DNA from: Sinonovacula constricta
Lineage: Eukaryota > Mollusca > Bivalvia > Cardiida > Solecurtidae
Assembly: GCA_007844125.1 (NCBI GenBank)
Contig: CM017556.1
Span: 77,290,456 to 77,354,455 of the forward strand
Length of the DNA stretch: 64,000 nucleotides
Direction of reading: 5' to 3'
The notes beneath the pieces were generated by a model. The model made no database searches. It was not told the origin of the DNA and saw only the letters and a program-made list of their open reading frames with translations. Made by a program: the position numbers and the translations under genes. Of this stretch, positions 47,149-59,265 are shown piece after piece. Position 1 is the first letter of the stretch; the number at the start of each line of letters is the position of its first letter.

Positions 47149-50100
47149 TTTTAAATAAGTTTAACTAATAAATATTTACTTAAATGTTTAAATTAATACG
47201 ACACATGATGTATGTGTAAATAAAGCGTTGAAACATTTATCCTGGTTAGAAATAAACTACATATTAACATATATTACAGAAAATACTTTTAATTATGCTA
47301 AGCCCATAAATTCATATAATCGTTTTGTGTCTGTGTATTGTTTCCTAATAGGTTGTTGTTAAGCTCATGTTGTAAAAGTGTAAGAAAATGTTTAAAAACA
47401 ATATTGTTTGTAGTCAATAGAAAATCGTCATTCAAAAGTATGGAATGTATAGCATTTTTACTAAAGGATTTCCCGACACAGCAGAAAACAGTTTCTACAA
47501 TCGATAGTAATGTATTTTACCCCTTAGAGACTTTTTTGTCCTTTAACAACAAATGCAGTGACAACATTTCCGTTGGGAGAGATACATGTGATATAATAAC
47601 AACATCGTCTACACTCTCACAGGAAATTTGAAGGTATTTGTACTATCGCGGTGTTTGGTTTTTACGGTTGTCAGCTGTTTATGTGGAAGGACCTGTTCCT
47701 GTCTTATTTCAGCTATGATTCATATTTCATAAAGTGTACCTTATATGCTTGTTTTTAGTGATGTGTACGTCCGTACGGATAAAATTCTAATACAATGCAA
47801 TTACTTTTATAAATTGTTTTCGCAAAAGTGATTTTCTTTTGATAATGCAAATCCACGTTAAATTTACCGGCATTCCTGCAATAAAACATTTAATATCTGG
47901 AGACTTTCCACTGCAACACGCGAAGCATTGACAGAATCTAGGAGACTTTTAACCTTCTGGGATCGGGATAACTTGCCACGTCGTTCTTATAAAGCTAAGC
48001 CGTTTTTGCTGAATGACTGATTCAAGATGGCAATCTTTGTTTTTCTCTTATTGTTTATTTGTTGATTTTACTGTTAGAATATATTCTTTGTTCAAATAAA
48101 ATGGTTGGAATCCTAATTGAATTGTGTCATTCCTAGAATAATGGAAACCGGGCGAGTGAAAGAAAAAAAAAGATTACTTCTTGTCAAAGTGCATAGATGT
48201 CGGTTCAGCTGATATAAATTTAATTGAAATATGTCTTACTATTAATCTGATTAATCATCAATACTTTTAACTCATTATCTTTAATACAATTGATATTTCA
48301 TTACATTCAATTTACTATTGATACAATGTTTTTGTTTGCGTGTTGTTAGCAAATATACAATTCTTAAACGTAGATATGCCCACAAACAACTACTGGGCCA
48401 ACTGTTGCTTCGTCAGTACTGTAATTGACAACCTTATCCTATTTAATTAAGACACATTTTCTAAAATATTATGTCGAAATACATCTTTTACATAAGAAAA
48501 TCAAATATATTTTCATGCAAATATATTTTGCATGTTTCGCAATTTTTATTATATAGTTTATTAAAATTAATATTTACATGGACGGATAACAAATCTTTTA
48601 AATATTTAAAATGGGGTATTTATGCAGAGTGTAGTTAACGAATTTTATCACAAATATGTCCTTTTGTTGATATTTCCTTTCCAAAAACATGCTTAACATA
48701 ACTAAACTTATGCATGCATATCTTGGTTACAATAAGTATGAAAGATCAAAGCGTTATTATTTTGAACAATTTATTTTGTTTAACGCATTGTCAACCGCTT
48801 ATCGAACAACCATCGAACCTATAACTTTCCATCTCAACACATGATGAAATTCCGTTATCTGAGTTGCAAAGAGACATGTCTTTTAAATATCCCAGGAAGG
48901 GTCAATTGTTTGAATTCAGGAACACGAGAACTTCAGATTTTAGCATACCCTATCTGGGGGGAACGTCGGACCATAAGTATGAGCAACAAACCGCACTAGA
49001 AATTTAAACAAATTCTAGTCCCTTCAACACAAAAACACAACAATATCGAAAAGAAACAGAAATGACTGTCTGTAAACCAATTTGACTCGAACTAATATTA
49101 GTGCGATCAACCCTATATTCTTTTTAAGAACCAGATACATGTTCATTGATACATTTGGCAACAAACACATGGATACTGGGTTTTCTGTTTGTAGAAAATT
49201 GCTGAATGGAAATAATCTTATCGCATTTTCGAAAACAAAAGGATTCACTTGATTTGATGCATTTTAAAAAGGACCTTTTGACGGTGCCTAAGATAAGATA
49301 AAATAAATATAAAAATCACATTTAATATATTATTACTTACTCTGTGATGACATAAAGGTAATAAAATTGCATCGACCATGGTTCGCTAACGATACATGAA
49401 CATTGGAGGGGTGTCACTAGAGGCTAATCATCTAATGTATCTATTAAGAGTCACTGTTTTCATAGCAACGGTATGTGACAAGGATTTTATGACACAGAAC
49501 AAGATTCTCAAATCAATAAATATGAGGTTATATTATTGATATAATTAATGTTTTATTGTGTTTAAAACTTCTTACATTTTTCAGGTAATACCTCGGCATT
49601 ATTAACCTTGAATAATTTGAAGTTGGTTTTCTGTCTTGATTCTTTATGAACAGTCTTTTTTTACATTTTATGTACATAGTACTATATACAATGTATTTGA
49701 TAGTTGATTACATTTACTGTCATATTGTCTGTTAATAGGTTTTGTTCATTTTTTATCGCGAACTAAGTACTTATTGCCTTAAGCAGAGTAGTTATTTAAA
49801 AGACAACGTTAATCTGTAATGTTAAAGTGCATCTCAAAAGAATACGCATTTATGGAACGTGTTTGCTTTGTATTGACTACTATAACAGTGCCGCGATAAC
49901 ATTTCAACACATTTAACATTCCAAACAGCTATTGTTAAATAAAGATTCAATTGTTTTTTGAGCGGATTCCTTGACAAATATTAGGTATCTACAACAGCCA
50001 GTCAACACACCTACAGACTGTTGAGAATCTTAGAATTTTTAATATCAGTGTGATTTATTTATTTTCTCTACTATTTCAAATCCTCAAACCCAGGTTCATC

Positions 50101-52323
50101 CGATATTTTAACTACGATATGTCTGATTTACTTTGCTGCCAACTCGAGTAAGCGATTTCAATAGCAATGCCAGAACATCTGCTCGAATATAACATGCTTT
50201 AAAAATTATATTGCCCAATGCTTGCGTGACTGCTCGGATATATTGTAAGTACAAAGTGATGGTTCAATCTATTTTAAATACAAGTCATTACTTTAACGAC
50301 AAAAGCTCAATTGTCGTCTGGAACATGATTGATATTATGTCTTTTATTATGTAAACCTTAGCGTCGACTGAAGGTGAAAATCCTTTGTCTAATTCCTTAT
50401 TTTGTAGAATGTTTTCGTTAATTTTCTATTCAAGGATTTTGCAGACTTGTACTCTACTTGTATATTTACATTGATATGCAATGTGAATCATTAACACGAA
50501 ACCAATATTACATTCAACGTGTCGTGCACAATCTGTATACGAAAACTAGTTTATTATCCTAACTATATGTTATGATCCCAAATTCCACGACTGACATAAT
50601 GATTAACTGAAATTTTTTCCATATTGCTACTACTGGATATGTTTAAAATTTTACTATAAACTACATGTTTAAATATGTATTTGTCTCGTACATTTACAGT
50701 TCAGTTTAAGTTAATGTTTGATATAGTTAAACATTCTTTGACCATGATTCCTTTAAAGAAAACGTACAGACAAGATTTATACGCAATGCTCATTGAAATA
50801 GACTCTAGAAATCTTTCCTGTTTGTAAAATACACATGCAAGTACATATTTACGTTTGGCACTTTTGGAAGCGACATTCTAAATTGAAATTAAAATAACTG
50901 TTTAGTGAAATAGTATACAAAATGCATATGGTGTCTGCCTTAAAATCGTATAATACAATGTCAATAATGGACATTTTAGGTTTACCAAAAAGGTTTTGCT
51001 AGATTGTTATTTTCCTAGCCTTAATTATACAATTAAAGAACACTACGAACATATATTAGTACAATATCCTGAATATAACAAATCAATATATTTTTTATTT
51101 CAATAATGGTAAATGCATAGTCATGCTTAAATCTTTGTGTTCCTCGATCAAAGGGTTTCATTATGGAGGATTTAAACCTGCAAATAACAATACAGTTTTC
51201 AAATATTCCTTTCTTTGTCATACACATCAACATGTATCAATCTCCTCCATTGTTCAATAAATGGGTAATCTGCTTGTAATGAGGACAGGACGTATTTCAG
51301 TTGTACTTTTCAGCAGTTAGATTTTGGAAAATACCACATATGCAAATTGCCATTTCAAGAAATTGTTTCCCAGGGATAGATAATTATATCTTCTGTTTCG
51401 CCTACAGTCTACAGATTATGACTGTGATATTGAATGTTACGTACAGGTGGTGAAATGCATGCTGACTCTATTATATTCAAGAAATTGTTCAAGTGGAATA
51501 AAATCAACATAAACGAATTGCTATAACAGTGGTGTTCGGTTTTGCTGAAATGTAATGAAAACACACAGTTTTCGACATAACTTTACTATGCTGAGCCCTA
51601 ATAAATACGTTAATTCTTGCTCGCCATTTTCAACAAGCCCCTATGTTATGGGGTGTTCACACTTTATGGTAAAAACGTATACACGTCGTAAAGTTTAAAA
51701 TCGTCCGATAATGATTAGACTCTTAAGCCCATAAGTTTGATTGAGCATAAAAATAACAGTTAATACACTAAAGTATATTTGCATCTTACAAGCTATTGTA
51801 ACTGTTGTTGAGTCTGATACTCCTTCGAAGAACATAAACAGAAAGGGTAACGGCTCCATTGCGAAAATGAAATTCAGACCCGAGTTTGAACGGAAAATGT
51901 AAGTTTTTCTTACTTTATATTTGTCTCGGGTGTAAAAATGTGTTTTTTTACTTAAATACTGTTGGTTAGGGAGTTATCGTGTAGCTAATTTATCAACACT
52001 GTTTTCCTACTTACCTAATTATGCTATCTGTGATAAATTTTATTATTAAAATCGTTTATGAATTAAACAAGAAAATAATGTGTTATCTCTGTCGTTCTGT
52101 TTTTAGGATGCCAGTACCGTGTCTTCTCAATGAATGAATTACAAACACATTATAAGGCATAATGATACATTAATTTTATAAATTTGGTTTTCTTAGACTG
52201 GGATGAGTAGTACATGAAGTTGATGTTAACGAAATGACTGAACAAATTATCTGGAATTGTGAAAACTATGAATTTCTATAAAACATAGATTTCTCATGAT
52301 GCTATGAATACGGCCAATAGAGA
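47149..52323. other. unassigned AT-rich DNA
   Basis: The longest frame (47338-47631, 97 codons, +) has a Cys- and Ser-containing sequence without a recognised domain. Frames at 49024-49248 and 51033-51233 are likewise unsupported. No recognised repeat. Confidence 0.45.
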
Positions 52324-52388
52324 GTGTCCTTGTATAAGAGTAAATTTCTTGAACTATATGAAGGTTTATCGTCAGTCATTTTTATTAA

Positions 52389-52688
52389 AGGGTCCAAACA
52401 TTGTTTGTGTGCACCATCTTCTATTCTATGTGTTCTCTGTCTGCTTGTAAGAATGTATGTGACAAACCACAAAAAGTGTGTCAATATCACGACATACAGA
52501 CTAATTATCATTATAATGGCAAGGTGGACCTTTGTTGCTGTGACATTTCATCAGGTGCTTATTTTATCGCCAAGCCGTCAACATATTATTACAGCAACAA
52601 TGGGAAGAAGTGGTGTGTTAGGGCGCCATTGATTTTTGGTCTGGGAAATCGATATCATTCTTTTATTTTATATAAAAATTCCTTTTAA
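52389..52688 (+). CDS. possible small Cys-rich coding exon
   Basis: I do not recognise it. The frame opens after a TAA at 52386-52388 and runs 99 codons to a TAA at 52686-52688. It has ten cysteines in its first 50 residues (CTIFYSMCSLSACKNVC, KVCQYHD, DLCCCDISSG) and an aromatic second part (STYYYSNNGKKWCVRA, then LIFGLGNRYHSF). Spacing such as C-x3-C and CCC suggests a disulphide-rich secreted peptide. There is no signal peptide in frame, so one would need to come from an upstream exon. No convincing splice acceptor was found. A second frame (52324-52632) overlaps. It could be chance. Confidence 0.25.
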   Translation, partial: RVQTLFVCTIFYSMCSLSACKNVCDKPQKVCQYHDIQTNYHYNGKVDLCCCDISSGAYFIAKPSTYYYSNNGKKWCVRAPLIFGLGNRYHSFILYKNSF

Positions 52689-53649
52689 AGGTCATTCTTG
52701 CAAAAATAGTATGAAACTATATACTTTCTATGACAAATGTTTGTACGTCAAATTAAGTTTGTCAAGAAATTACTAGTAAAAAATGTTTGTATTCATGTTG
52801 TTGTTTATTTCTTTTTTAAATGGTTATACTTTGTATGAACTAGTGTTAGTGACAAGTTAAAATAGGTCTGAAACACGACATTGACTCATCCAGTATCAGA
52901 CATCAGTCATGAAAAACTTGACATTGAATAGTTTCTGAGCTGTTTTTCTCATCAGCACCTTACTACTCGAAGTCGTAGCAAAGTTGTCTCCAAACCCCTG
53001 ACTGATCGAAATCTGTTATCTAACCTGTAAGCTTTACGATCCCTGCTTCTATGCAGTTGTTATTCGCATTTTACTTTTCGCATTTATCAGTAAACCCGCA
53101 CATACATTCTATGGGCGACAGAGCCTGTGTCCATTGTGATAATAAGTGCCAATAGCACGACAACAAGACAGAAAAAAGATTTTGATTTAATAATTAATTA
53201 ACATTCCGTGTGAATAATGCATAAAGCCTCTCTTGGTGTGACGTGTTCAATAGAGATTTTCCATCGTTCTTCCGTATATCGGAAAAATCTTCAGGAACGT
53301 GCAGGCAGTAAATTTGGCTAGACCAAACTTATAATTATAGTTACAAGAAAAAGTGGAAAATCTAACTCCTAAACATACTTACAAACAAACGAATTGTCTT
53401 TTAATGGTTTAACGAAACGTTTATTGTAATAGAAGAAGACTTGCTAAAAAGTTCCTAATGGCCTAATGAGATAGAAAATGCACATTGTGTCAACATTATT
53501 ATTGTTTTCGCAACATGTTTTGTGCTCAAATTCATTAATGAAATTTATGTTGCCATACTGCACTTAGTTGTATGGTACCTAGGTATACAAATTTTGGTTA
53601 AATGTAAATTGGCATTAACATAAAAATGAAACATTATACTTTTAAAAGA
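52689..53649. other. unassigned AT-rich DNA
   Basis: No feature recognised. Confidence 0.5.
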
Positions 53650-53735
53650 AACCCGTTACCGACTTTCAATGGTCAGTAGGCAATAGGACTAAAGTGGGTG
53701 CCTAAACCTGATAACAAAGCTAAAGTTTTACATTT
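53650..53735 (-). repeat. R-family fragment
   Basis: The reverse complement has GTTTAGGCACCCACTTTAGT, CCTATTGCCTACTGACCATT, GAAAGTCGGTAACGGG: the hairpin core region only, strongly diverged. Confidence 0.5.
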
Positions 53736-53956
53736 CATTAGTTTGCGAAGAGGTTTGTTAAATACATTTAATACGAGTAGGATAAAAGTGGTATTAACCA
53801 TTCTTAACTAAACATGTAAAAACTCCTTATTGGTACCCTATATCAACATAAAAGTTAAGCAAAACATCCCACTTGTCATTATAAAATGTATTGCCTAATC
53901 GAGACACGCTGCAAATAAGCTATTTTATCACTTACTTTTGCCATACTTCAAATTTC

Positions 53957-54105
53957 CAACTGACCGTTCCTAGAAAGTAAGTAAAAGGTTTACTCTTTTG
54001 GTTAGATGTCTTATGGAATTGTTCTTACTTTTACATTTGGCTTGCATGGGAATACTCTTGTCCTGTGTCTTTTCAAATTTTGGTATATGCGCATACTTTT
54101 TAGTT
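53957..54105 (+). repeat. R-B 3' fragment
   Basis: CAACTGACCGTTCCTAG, ATTGTTCTTACTTTTACATT, TGGCTTGCATGGGAATACTC, TTGTCCTGTGTCTTTTCAAA and TTTTGGTATATGC match the R-B tail. The copy starts inside the core and is oriented opposite to 53650-53735. Confidence 0.65.
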
Positions 54106-55143
54106 AATCAGCATGATAATTAACCTTGACATCGAAAACTGTTGTTAAGGGAAGTCCCCATCGTGATTTATAAAATTTGAAATGACCAACTTTTAAATCG
54201 ACAATTTTCAGGAGTTATTCCGTCTAAAAATTTAGGTAATGTAATTCCGACGAAGGTAAAATACACATACACTATTTAAATAGTATGGCGTCTTCAAAGT
54301 CATGCGTGTGGTCGATTGACCTCATTATAAAATATACCGAAGTTATATTAAACAATTCAAAACAGGAAGTTCGTGACATACACGATTTGCCCAAACAAAC
54401 GCGACTGAACCGACCTTGCCTGCGATTGCAATCCAAATAAACTCACAGGCGTAGGTTGAAAACCGTCAAACTCAAAAGGTTATTATTGTGCTAGATGATA
54501 TTTAATAATAAAATTTCATCAAACATGCATAGCTTTTCATAGAGTTTTGTCATCTTATGTCTTGTCATTGCCACCATATGTACACCTCATTAAAATATCG
54601 ACGAGTATTTTTTAACTATTATTTTTACCAACATAATATTTGAACCTGTTCTGGAGAAAGTAAAACTGCAAGCGATATTATAGATTAAACATTGGTTGTA
54701 AACATGTATCTTGCAATGTACTTTGTAATCTTAATGCATGTGTCCTAAATCCTTACACTATTAATACAATTATCATTCAAAGGTTTTTAAACCCGAATAA
54801 AATTTGTGTAAAATGATAAACTATGTAAGTCTCTAAAGTATCTAGAGTTACAAATAAGATATCAAGGTACGGTATCCAATTTAAAAAAAATGTACTTTAA
54901 TCTATGTTGTCATTTAATTCATCCTATAAGGATTGTTACGTGTGTTTCCTTTGATGGACATTGGATTTTGGTTCTTCAATTCTATCTTCTCATGAACAGG
55001 ATGATAAAACCATTTATTCGTCTCTGGTCATGTATGTTCATGATTCAGAAAGTTATAATTTATAGTCAACCATTTTTGTGTAGTTTGTCAAATCGAAATA
55101 ATACCATATTCTTTTCTAAACACTATATGGACATTATTTTTCG
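54106..55143. other. unassigned AT-rich DNA
   Basis: A 94-codon frame (54890-55174) runs into the next repeat and has no recognisable domain. Confidence 0.5.
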
Positions 55144-55470
55144 AAGACGTCACTGCTTTCGTCATAGCTTATAGAAAATATCAGCGCTTAGAAATTTTGT
55201 ATTCAAATCGATCCATTTTTCTTTCCATTGCTTGCATTTGAGAAACTCGTCAGGAAGTGCGAGGTTAAAGCTCTGTAAAACCGGTTCAAGCACCCCAGTC
55301 GGTCCATATTGCCGACTGGCCGTTCCAAGGCGGTAACTGTCGGGTTTCCTCTTTTCGTTAAATGATTCATCACAAATTTGTTCTTACTTTTCGCTTTGTT
55401 TGCATGTGAAATACATTTGTTCTGTGCCTTTTCGGTCTTTGTCATATATTCTTATTTAAATTATCTCGTA
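55144..55470 (+). repeat. dispersed repeat R-B, long copy
   Basis: Very similar to 27880-28225: GACGTCACTGCTTTCGTCAT, AAATATCAGCGC, GAGAAACTCGTCAGGAAGTG, GCTCTGTAAAACCGG, hairpin 1 intact, GGCCGTTCCAAGGCGGTAAC, TTGTTCTTACTTTTCGC and CTGTGCCTTTTCGG. Unlike the 27.9 kb copy it keeps hairpin 2, but it lacks about 30 bp before the TTTGTCATATATTCTT end. The 79-80 codon frames here are repeat translations. Confidence 0.85.
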
Positions 55471-56529
55471 GGTCACGTTAAGTCCGATGTAATACAAATA
55501 TGTTATGGTGGCAGACAACATTTTGCAGACGACATTTGTCACAAATCGGTTACAATGCAAAAGGTAATGCAAATTGATAAGTACATGCTTTTAGAATTAA
55601 ATAATGCAATATTCTAACTTTAACATTAAAGCCTTACTATACACTGTTATAATTATCAATACTATGTTTTCAATTTCTGGTCAGATCAGTTACATATGGT
55701 AGATGTCTTATCATAACTGATACACATACACTTACTTCTGATCTATGCATTTCTGTTTTAAGGTATATACTTCCAGGCCTCCCTTGGCGTTAATAGCGGA
55801 ACTTGCGATATGGTTTCAGAGAGTAGTATTTATTTCTAAAATAGGTTTCAGATTTATTTTTGAGTACAATGCACATTTGTTGGCACTCACCTTTAAAGGT
55901 CATATGAAACGATTTTAGTTTTAGGTTGTTGTTGTTGTTTTTTTTTTTTGTTTTTTTTTAAGACAGCGAGTACAATACAAAGGGAAAAGTAGGACTTCAT
56001 GTAAACATTAACAGAACAAAAGTTCGCCAGCTTTTTCCTAATATTTAAAGGCAGTATCAGAAGAAAATATATAAAGATAGTGCAACACGAAAGATAACTC
56101 GAGCAGCGGCTGTAACGTTAGACCAGGTACCACCACAAAGTAGATATTATTATGTTTTAAGTAAGTTAAATGTACTTATATTAAAGGCATACATATTTTT
56201 GCTGATTTAGATATTCATTTAGATATTTGCTCTTTTAAAACTTATGCAAATGAAAAATTCTGATTTTATACAAAAAAACAATGTCATTTTTAGAATTTCA
56301 AAATTTGCTTTTATGAAAGAATTTACGCCTTGAACATAGACATATGTTTTGTTGATTCTAACGAGAGCATGGGTTTAATTTTTATCATTTACTTACAGCG
56401 CTCTAGTTATTATTATTTCAAAGCATGAGTATTATAAGTGAAGAAATAAAATGATCAACTGTTAATAACGGAGTCTACTAATTCCTTACATTATTTAAGT
56501 ATTACACTAAATAATTGTTCTGTTTTTGT
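55471..56529. other. unassigned DNA with a T-rich run
   Basis: A (TTG)n and poly-T stretch lies at about 55926-55961. No gene recognised. Confidence 0.5.
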
Positions 56530-56745
56530 TTTTTACATCACACCGACAGAGTTCTGGTCAAAATGGCTACGTCCAGCTTATTAGGGATAAAGGAAAAACT
56601 ACTGTCGCAGGTTAGCTGGAAAGCCAATTCACATGAAAGTTCTTTCACGCCCGGGACTTGAACCCATATAGTGATATGCTCAGTTATGGGAGCCCTCAAA
56701 ATGAATTAGCCAGACACTTCACTTGAAGGAGGTTCCATAAATACT
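56530..56745 (-). repeat. tRNA-type SINE (family S2)
   Basis: On the minus strand, GGGTTCAAGTCCCGGGCG is a good Pol III B box. CTTTCATGTGAATTGGC, TTTCCAGCTAACCTGCG, AATAAGCTGGACGTAGCC, TCTGTCGGTGTGATGT and an A-rich tail AAAAAACAAAAACAG follow. The order agrees with 24800-25115 and 28345-28563. The A box is not obvious. Confidence 0.65.
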
Positions 56746-57448
56746 TACACTCGCTTAAATTGTCCAAAGTTCCGCTCAATACGTTTGATAAAATTTGAAA
56801 GAAAACGAAAGCTGGAGACCAAGACAGTTGATCAGCCGTAACGATATTGTGTTTGTTTAACTAGAAATATTCTATATTCAAAATTATATTAACGATTTTT
56901 TTATCAGTGAATGTTTTTTTTTGCAATAATATACAGTAATTTAGTTAGTCGTTCGGCTTCTCTATATGAAAAAAATACCTTGGTATCATTTTGTTTATGG
57001 CGTCGCTGTAAGCTGTTAGTTGTTATTTGTACTGTTACATCAAATAGAATGTCTACCAGTTTAACAGTCCATAACTGTTTTAATAAACATCGTTAGGCAA
57101 GTTAATCACTAAATGTTTTTATTACCACACATCACCTGAGGAGCCAGTAGAACATGGTGGATTTATTTATTTCATACTTTTAAGTTGTCATAAATGACAT
57201 ATACAATATAGGCTTAATTGAGCATTTCATATATTCATGAATCCTTTTTCTACATTGTAGCACTTGCGGTGATAAGCAAGACGGGAAAGAAACTGAATCC
57301 ATGTGAGTAATACATTTCCATCATAATGTATTGCGTATGGTACATTTATTTTCCAACAAGTGACATTTAATTCTATATCAAGGTATAAAGATTATACATA
57401 AATGCCTAGAAATAATTGTATTGTTTTCCGGTCACACCAAGACAAGAT
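56746..57448. other. unassigned AT-rich DNA
   Basis: A 61-codon frame (56911-57096) lacks support. Nothing else recognised. Confidence 0.5.
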
Positions 57449-57604
57449 ATGATCAGCAGTCGTTTCTTATTGCTCTTATTGCTATATTCGGTTACCCGAA
57501 GGATTTGTGTTGTACGCAATGGCAACTCTGAAAATGCTTTAGGTCACAGGCTTGTCAAATCCAGAAAATCAATTATTTCAATAGAATCATTTTTGCTCGA
57601 CTGA
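57449..57604 (+). CDS. possible 51-residue secreted-peptide frame
   Basis: I do not recognise it. ATG at 57449 (purine at -3) opens MISSRFLLLLLLYSVTRR, a basic start plus a Leu-rich core like a signal peptide. A polar tail follows (NGNSENALGHRLVKSRKS, then IISIESFLLD) before TGA at 57602. A GTAAGT donor-like word lies a few bases after the stop. The length is near chance in AT-rich DNA. It could be a first exon or nothing. Confidence 0.2.
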   Translation: MISSRFLLLLLLYSVTRRICVVRNGNSENALGHRLVKSRKSIISIESFLLD

Positions 57605-58342
57605 AGAATTGTAAGTTGTATTGAACGCTACTGAGGGATTTTATTATCAGTACTTCCAGTGATATCTGCTAATTTGTGTGAACTTGTTAAGATAATTACA
57701 TTTTTAATAAAATGAGATTTTCAATGCACACTGCCTACATTCTGTCAGTCTGACGTTAACTGCTCTCAGAATATCCGGATACGTGTATACTTTTTGCGAT
57801 TGAAACAAAAGTGGTGATGTTGTTTTAGAAGAATTAATAAATAACATGTATTTTAACTTTATTTTCCATTAAATTGGCCGCTGTATGAGATTATTCAGGT
57901 TAATTAAGCAAGTTTATATAGTACCTTAATTGATTGTCTTTCTCCTTCAGTAAAGATATAAATATCTTTAAACTAATGTTTATAAACTTAAAATTAATTT
58001 AATGTTCTTATACCGTACAGAGTTCATCACTTTCTATCTCTCATGATAGCATGGGTTTGACTTATAGGCAGTTGTCCTACACTTGACAAAATAAATTTAT
58101 AAATTTATATTGCAGAACAGAAATAACATATATTTGGACATCCCTAAACACCATTTTATCTTTGTCATTTAGTTCTTAACATCATAGTTTGATTGTTTAT
58201 TTCTCAGACAGCGGGTGCACTTCAGGTTCACAGCACAAATAATTTCAGAATAATATAATTCATGTAGAAATGCTTACAACATAAGTTCGTATTTTATTTC
58301 TACTTATCTAATTGTAATATCAAAGTGAGGGACTGCATTTCT
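57605..58342. other. unassigned AT-rich DNA
   Basis: No feature recognised. Confidence 0.5.
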
Positions 58343-58428
58343 ATAGATGGCGTTGCACTGAAGGACACTCGATATGTGAATTTTGATAGATGGTGTTGCA
58401 CCGAAGGATACTCGATATGTGACGGTTT
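58343..58428 (+). repeat. 43 bp direct tandem duplication
   Basis: Two units (58343-58385, 58386-58428) share ATAGATGG.GTTGCAC.GA then AGGA.ACTCGATATGTGA, with a few substitutions. The period is not a multiple of three, so it is unlikely to be coding. Confidence 0.9.
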
Positions 58429-58690
58429 TGTGAGATTAAGTAGCATCAGCTGTAGAAAATTGTATGGTAATAAAGTTACAACGTTAAATATATATATATA
58501 TATCGTCAAAAAATCATGTATTAAACGTTGTATATATTTCGTATGTTTCAATCGGTTAAAGTGAATTTAGTCAATTTTAATTTCGCATACTGATTTTTAA
58601 GTGCACACGTTTGATTGTACATGTAAAGCAAATATTAATATATGCAGAGTGCTATGTTAGTTTTGTTTTGTCCTCGCAAATAACATTACA
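58429..58690. other. unassigned AT-rich DNA
   Basis: A short TA run lies at about 58487-58502. Nothing else recognised. Confidence 0.5.
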
Positions 58691-58780
58691 GTAAAACCTT
58701 TCCAAAAGACACCTCTAAGCAGCAACGTCCTCTTAGCAGCAACACGTTTAATCCCCATACTATGTCAGGGCATTTAACCT
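58691..58780. mobile_element. possible transposon end resembling the TIR elements
   Basis: ACAGTAAAACCTTTCC, AAAAGACACCTCTAAGCAGC, AACGTCCTCTTAGCAGCAAC has the same layout as the ends of 2718-3829 and 23431-24254: ACAGT, then A-rich, then (T)TAAGCAGC words. No second end was found. Confidence 0.35.
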
Positions 58781-59204
58781 TTAGGTTGAGGTAAACGGTA
58801 ATTCAAATATCATCATAACGGTTGTGATAACCTTTGCCGAGCACCACCTTGTTATCCGAGCTGTATCATACTTTTTAAGGAACCATGGTTGACTGGTTTA
58901 GTCTAGGTGCTAATCCTATGTCTATTTGAAGGTAACCAGTGACTATGTTCAAAAGATATGTACATATTATGTAGAGTAACGGTACTGACTGTTAGTACGC
59001 TTACATAAAGAGGGTTTTTTTGTGTTTTGTGTGTTGTTGTAATTTACTTGGTTTGATTTTGTTATTTTTTTTTTTGTCTTGCTGTTTCTTTATTGTTTTT
59101 GTTGTTGTTGTTTGTTTTGTTTGTGATTTTTTTTATTTTGTTGTTGTTGTTTGTTTTGTATGTTTGTTTTCCTTCTATGATAACTACATTCAAAAAGTTC
59201 TAAA
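58781..59204. other. unassigned DNA ending in a T/G-rich tract
   Basis: About 59010-59170 is a low-complexity T/G-rich tract of TTG, TTTG and poly-T. The 62-codon Phe/Val/Cys-rich frame across it is an artefact of composition. Confidence 0.6.
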
Positions 59205-59265
59205 TTAGACCTGCAAAACAGGTGTAAGCTTTCCAGTGTGCCCTTTTGCCGACTGATAGTTTCTA
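59205..59265 (+). repeat. R-A core fragment
   Basis: TAGACCTGCAAAACAGGTGT, AAGC, CCAGTGTGCCC then TTTTGCCGACTGATAG: only the hairpin 1 neighbourhood survives. Confidence 0.55.

Noticed and set aside
59020..59208. Phe/Val/Cys-rich 62-codon frame like a membrane protein
   Set aside because: Direct translation of a T/G-rich low-complexity tract.
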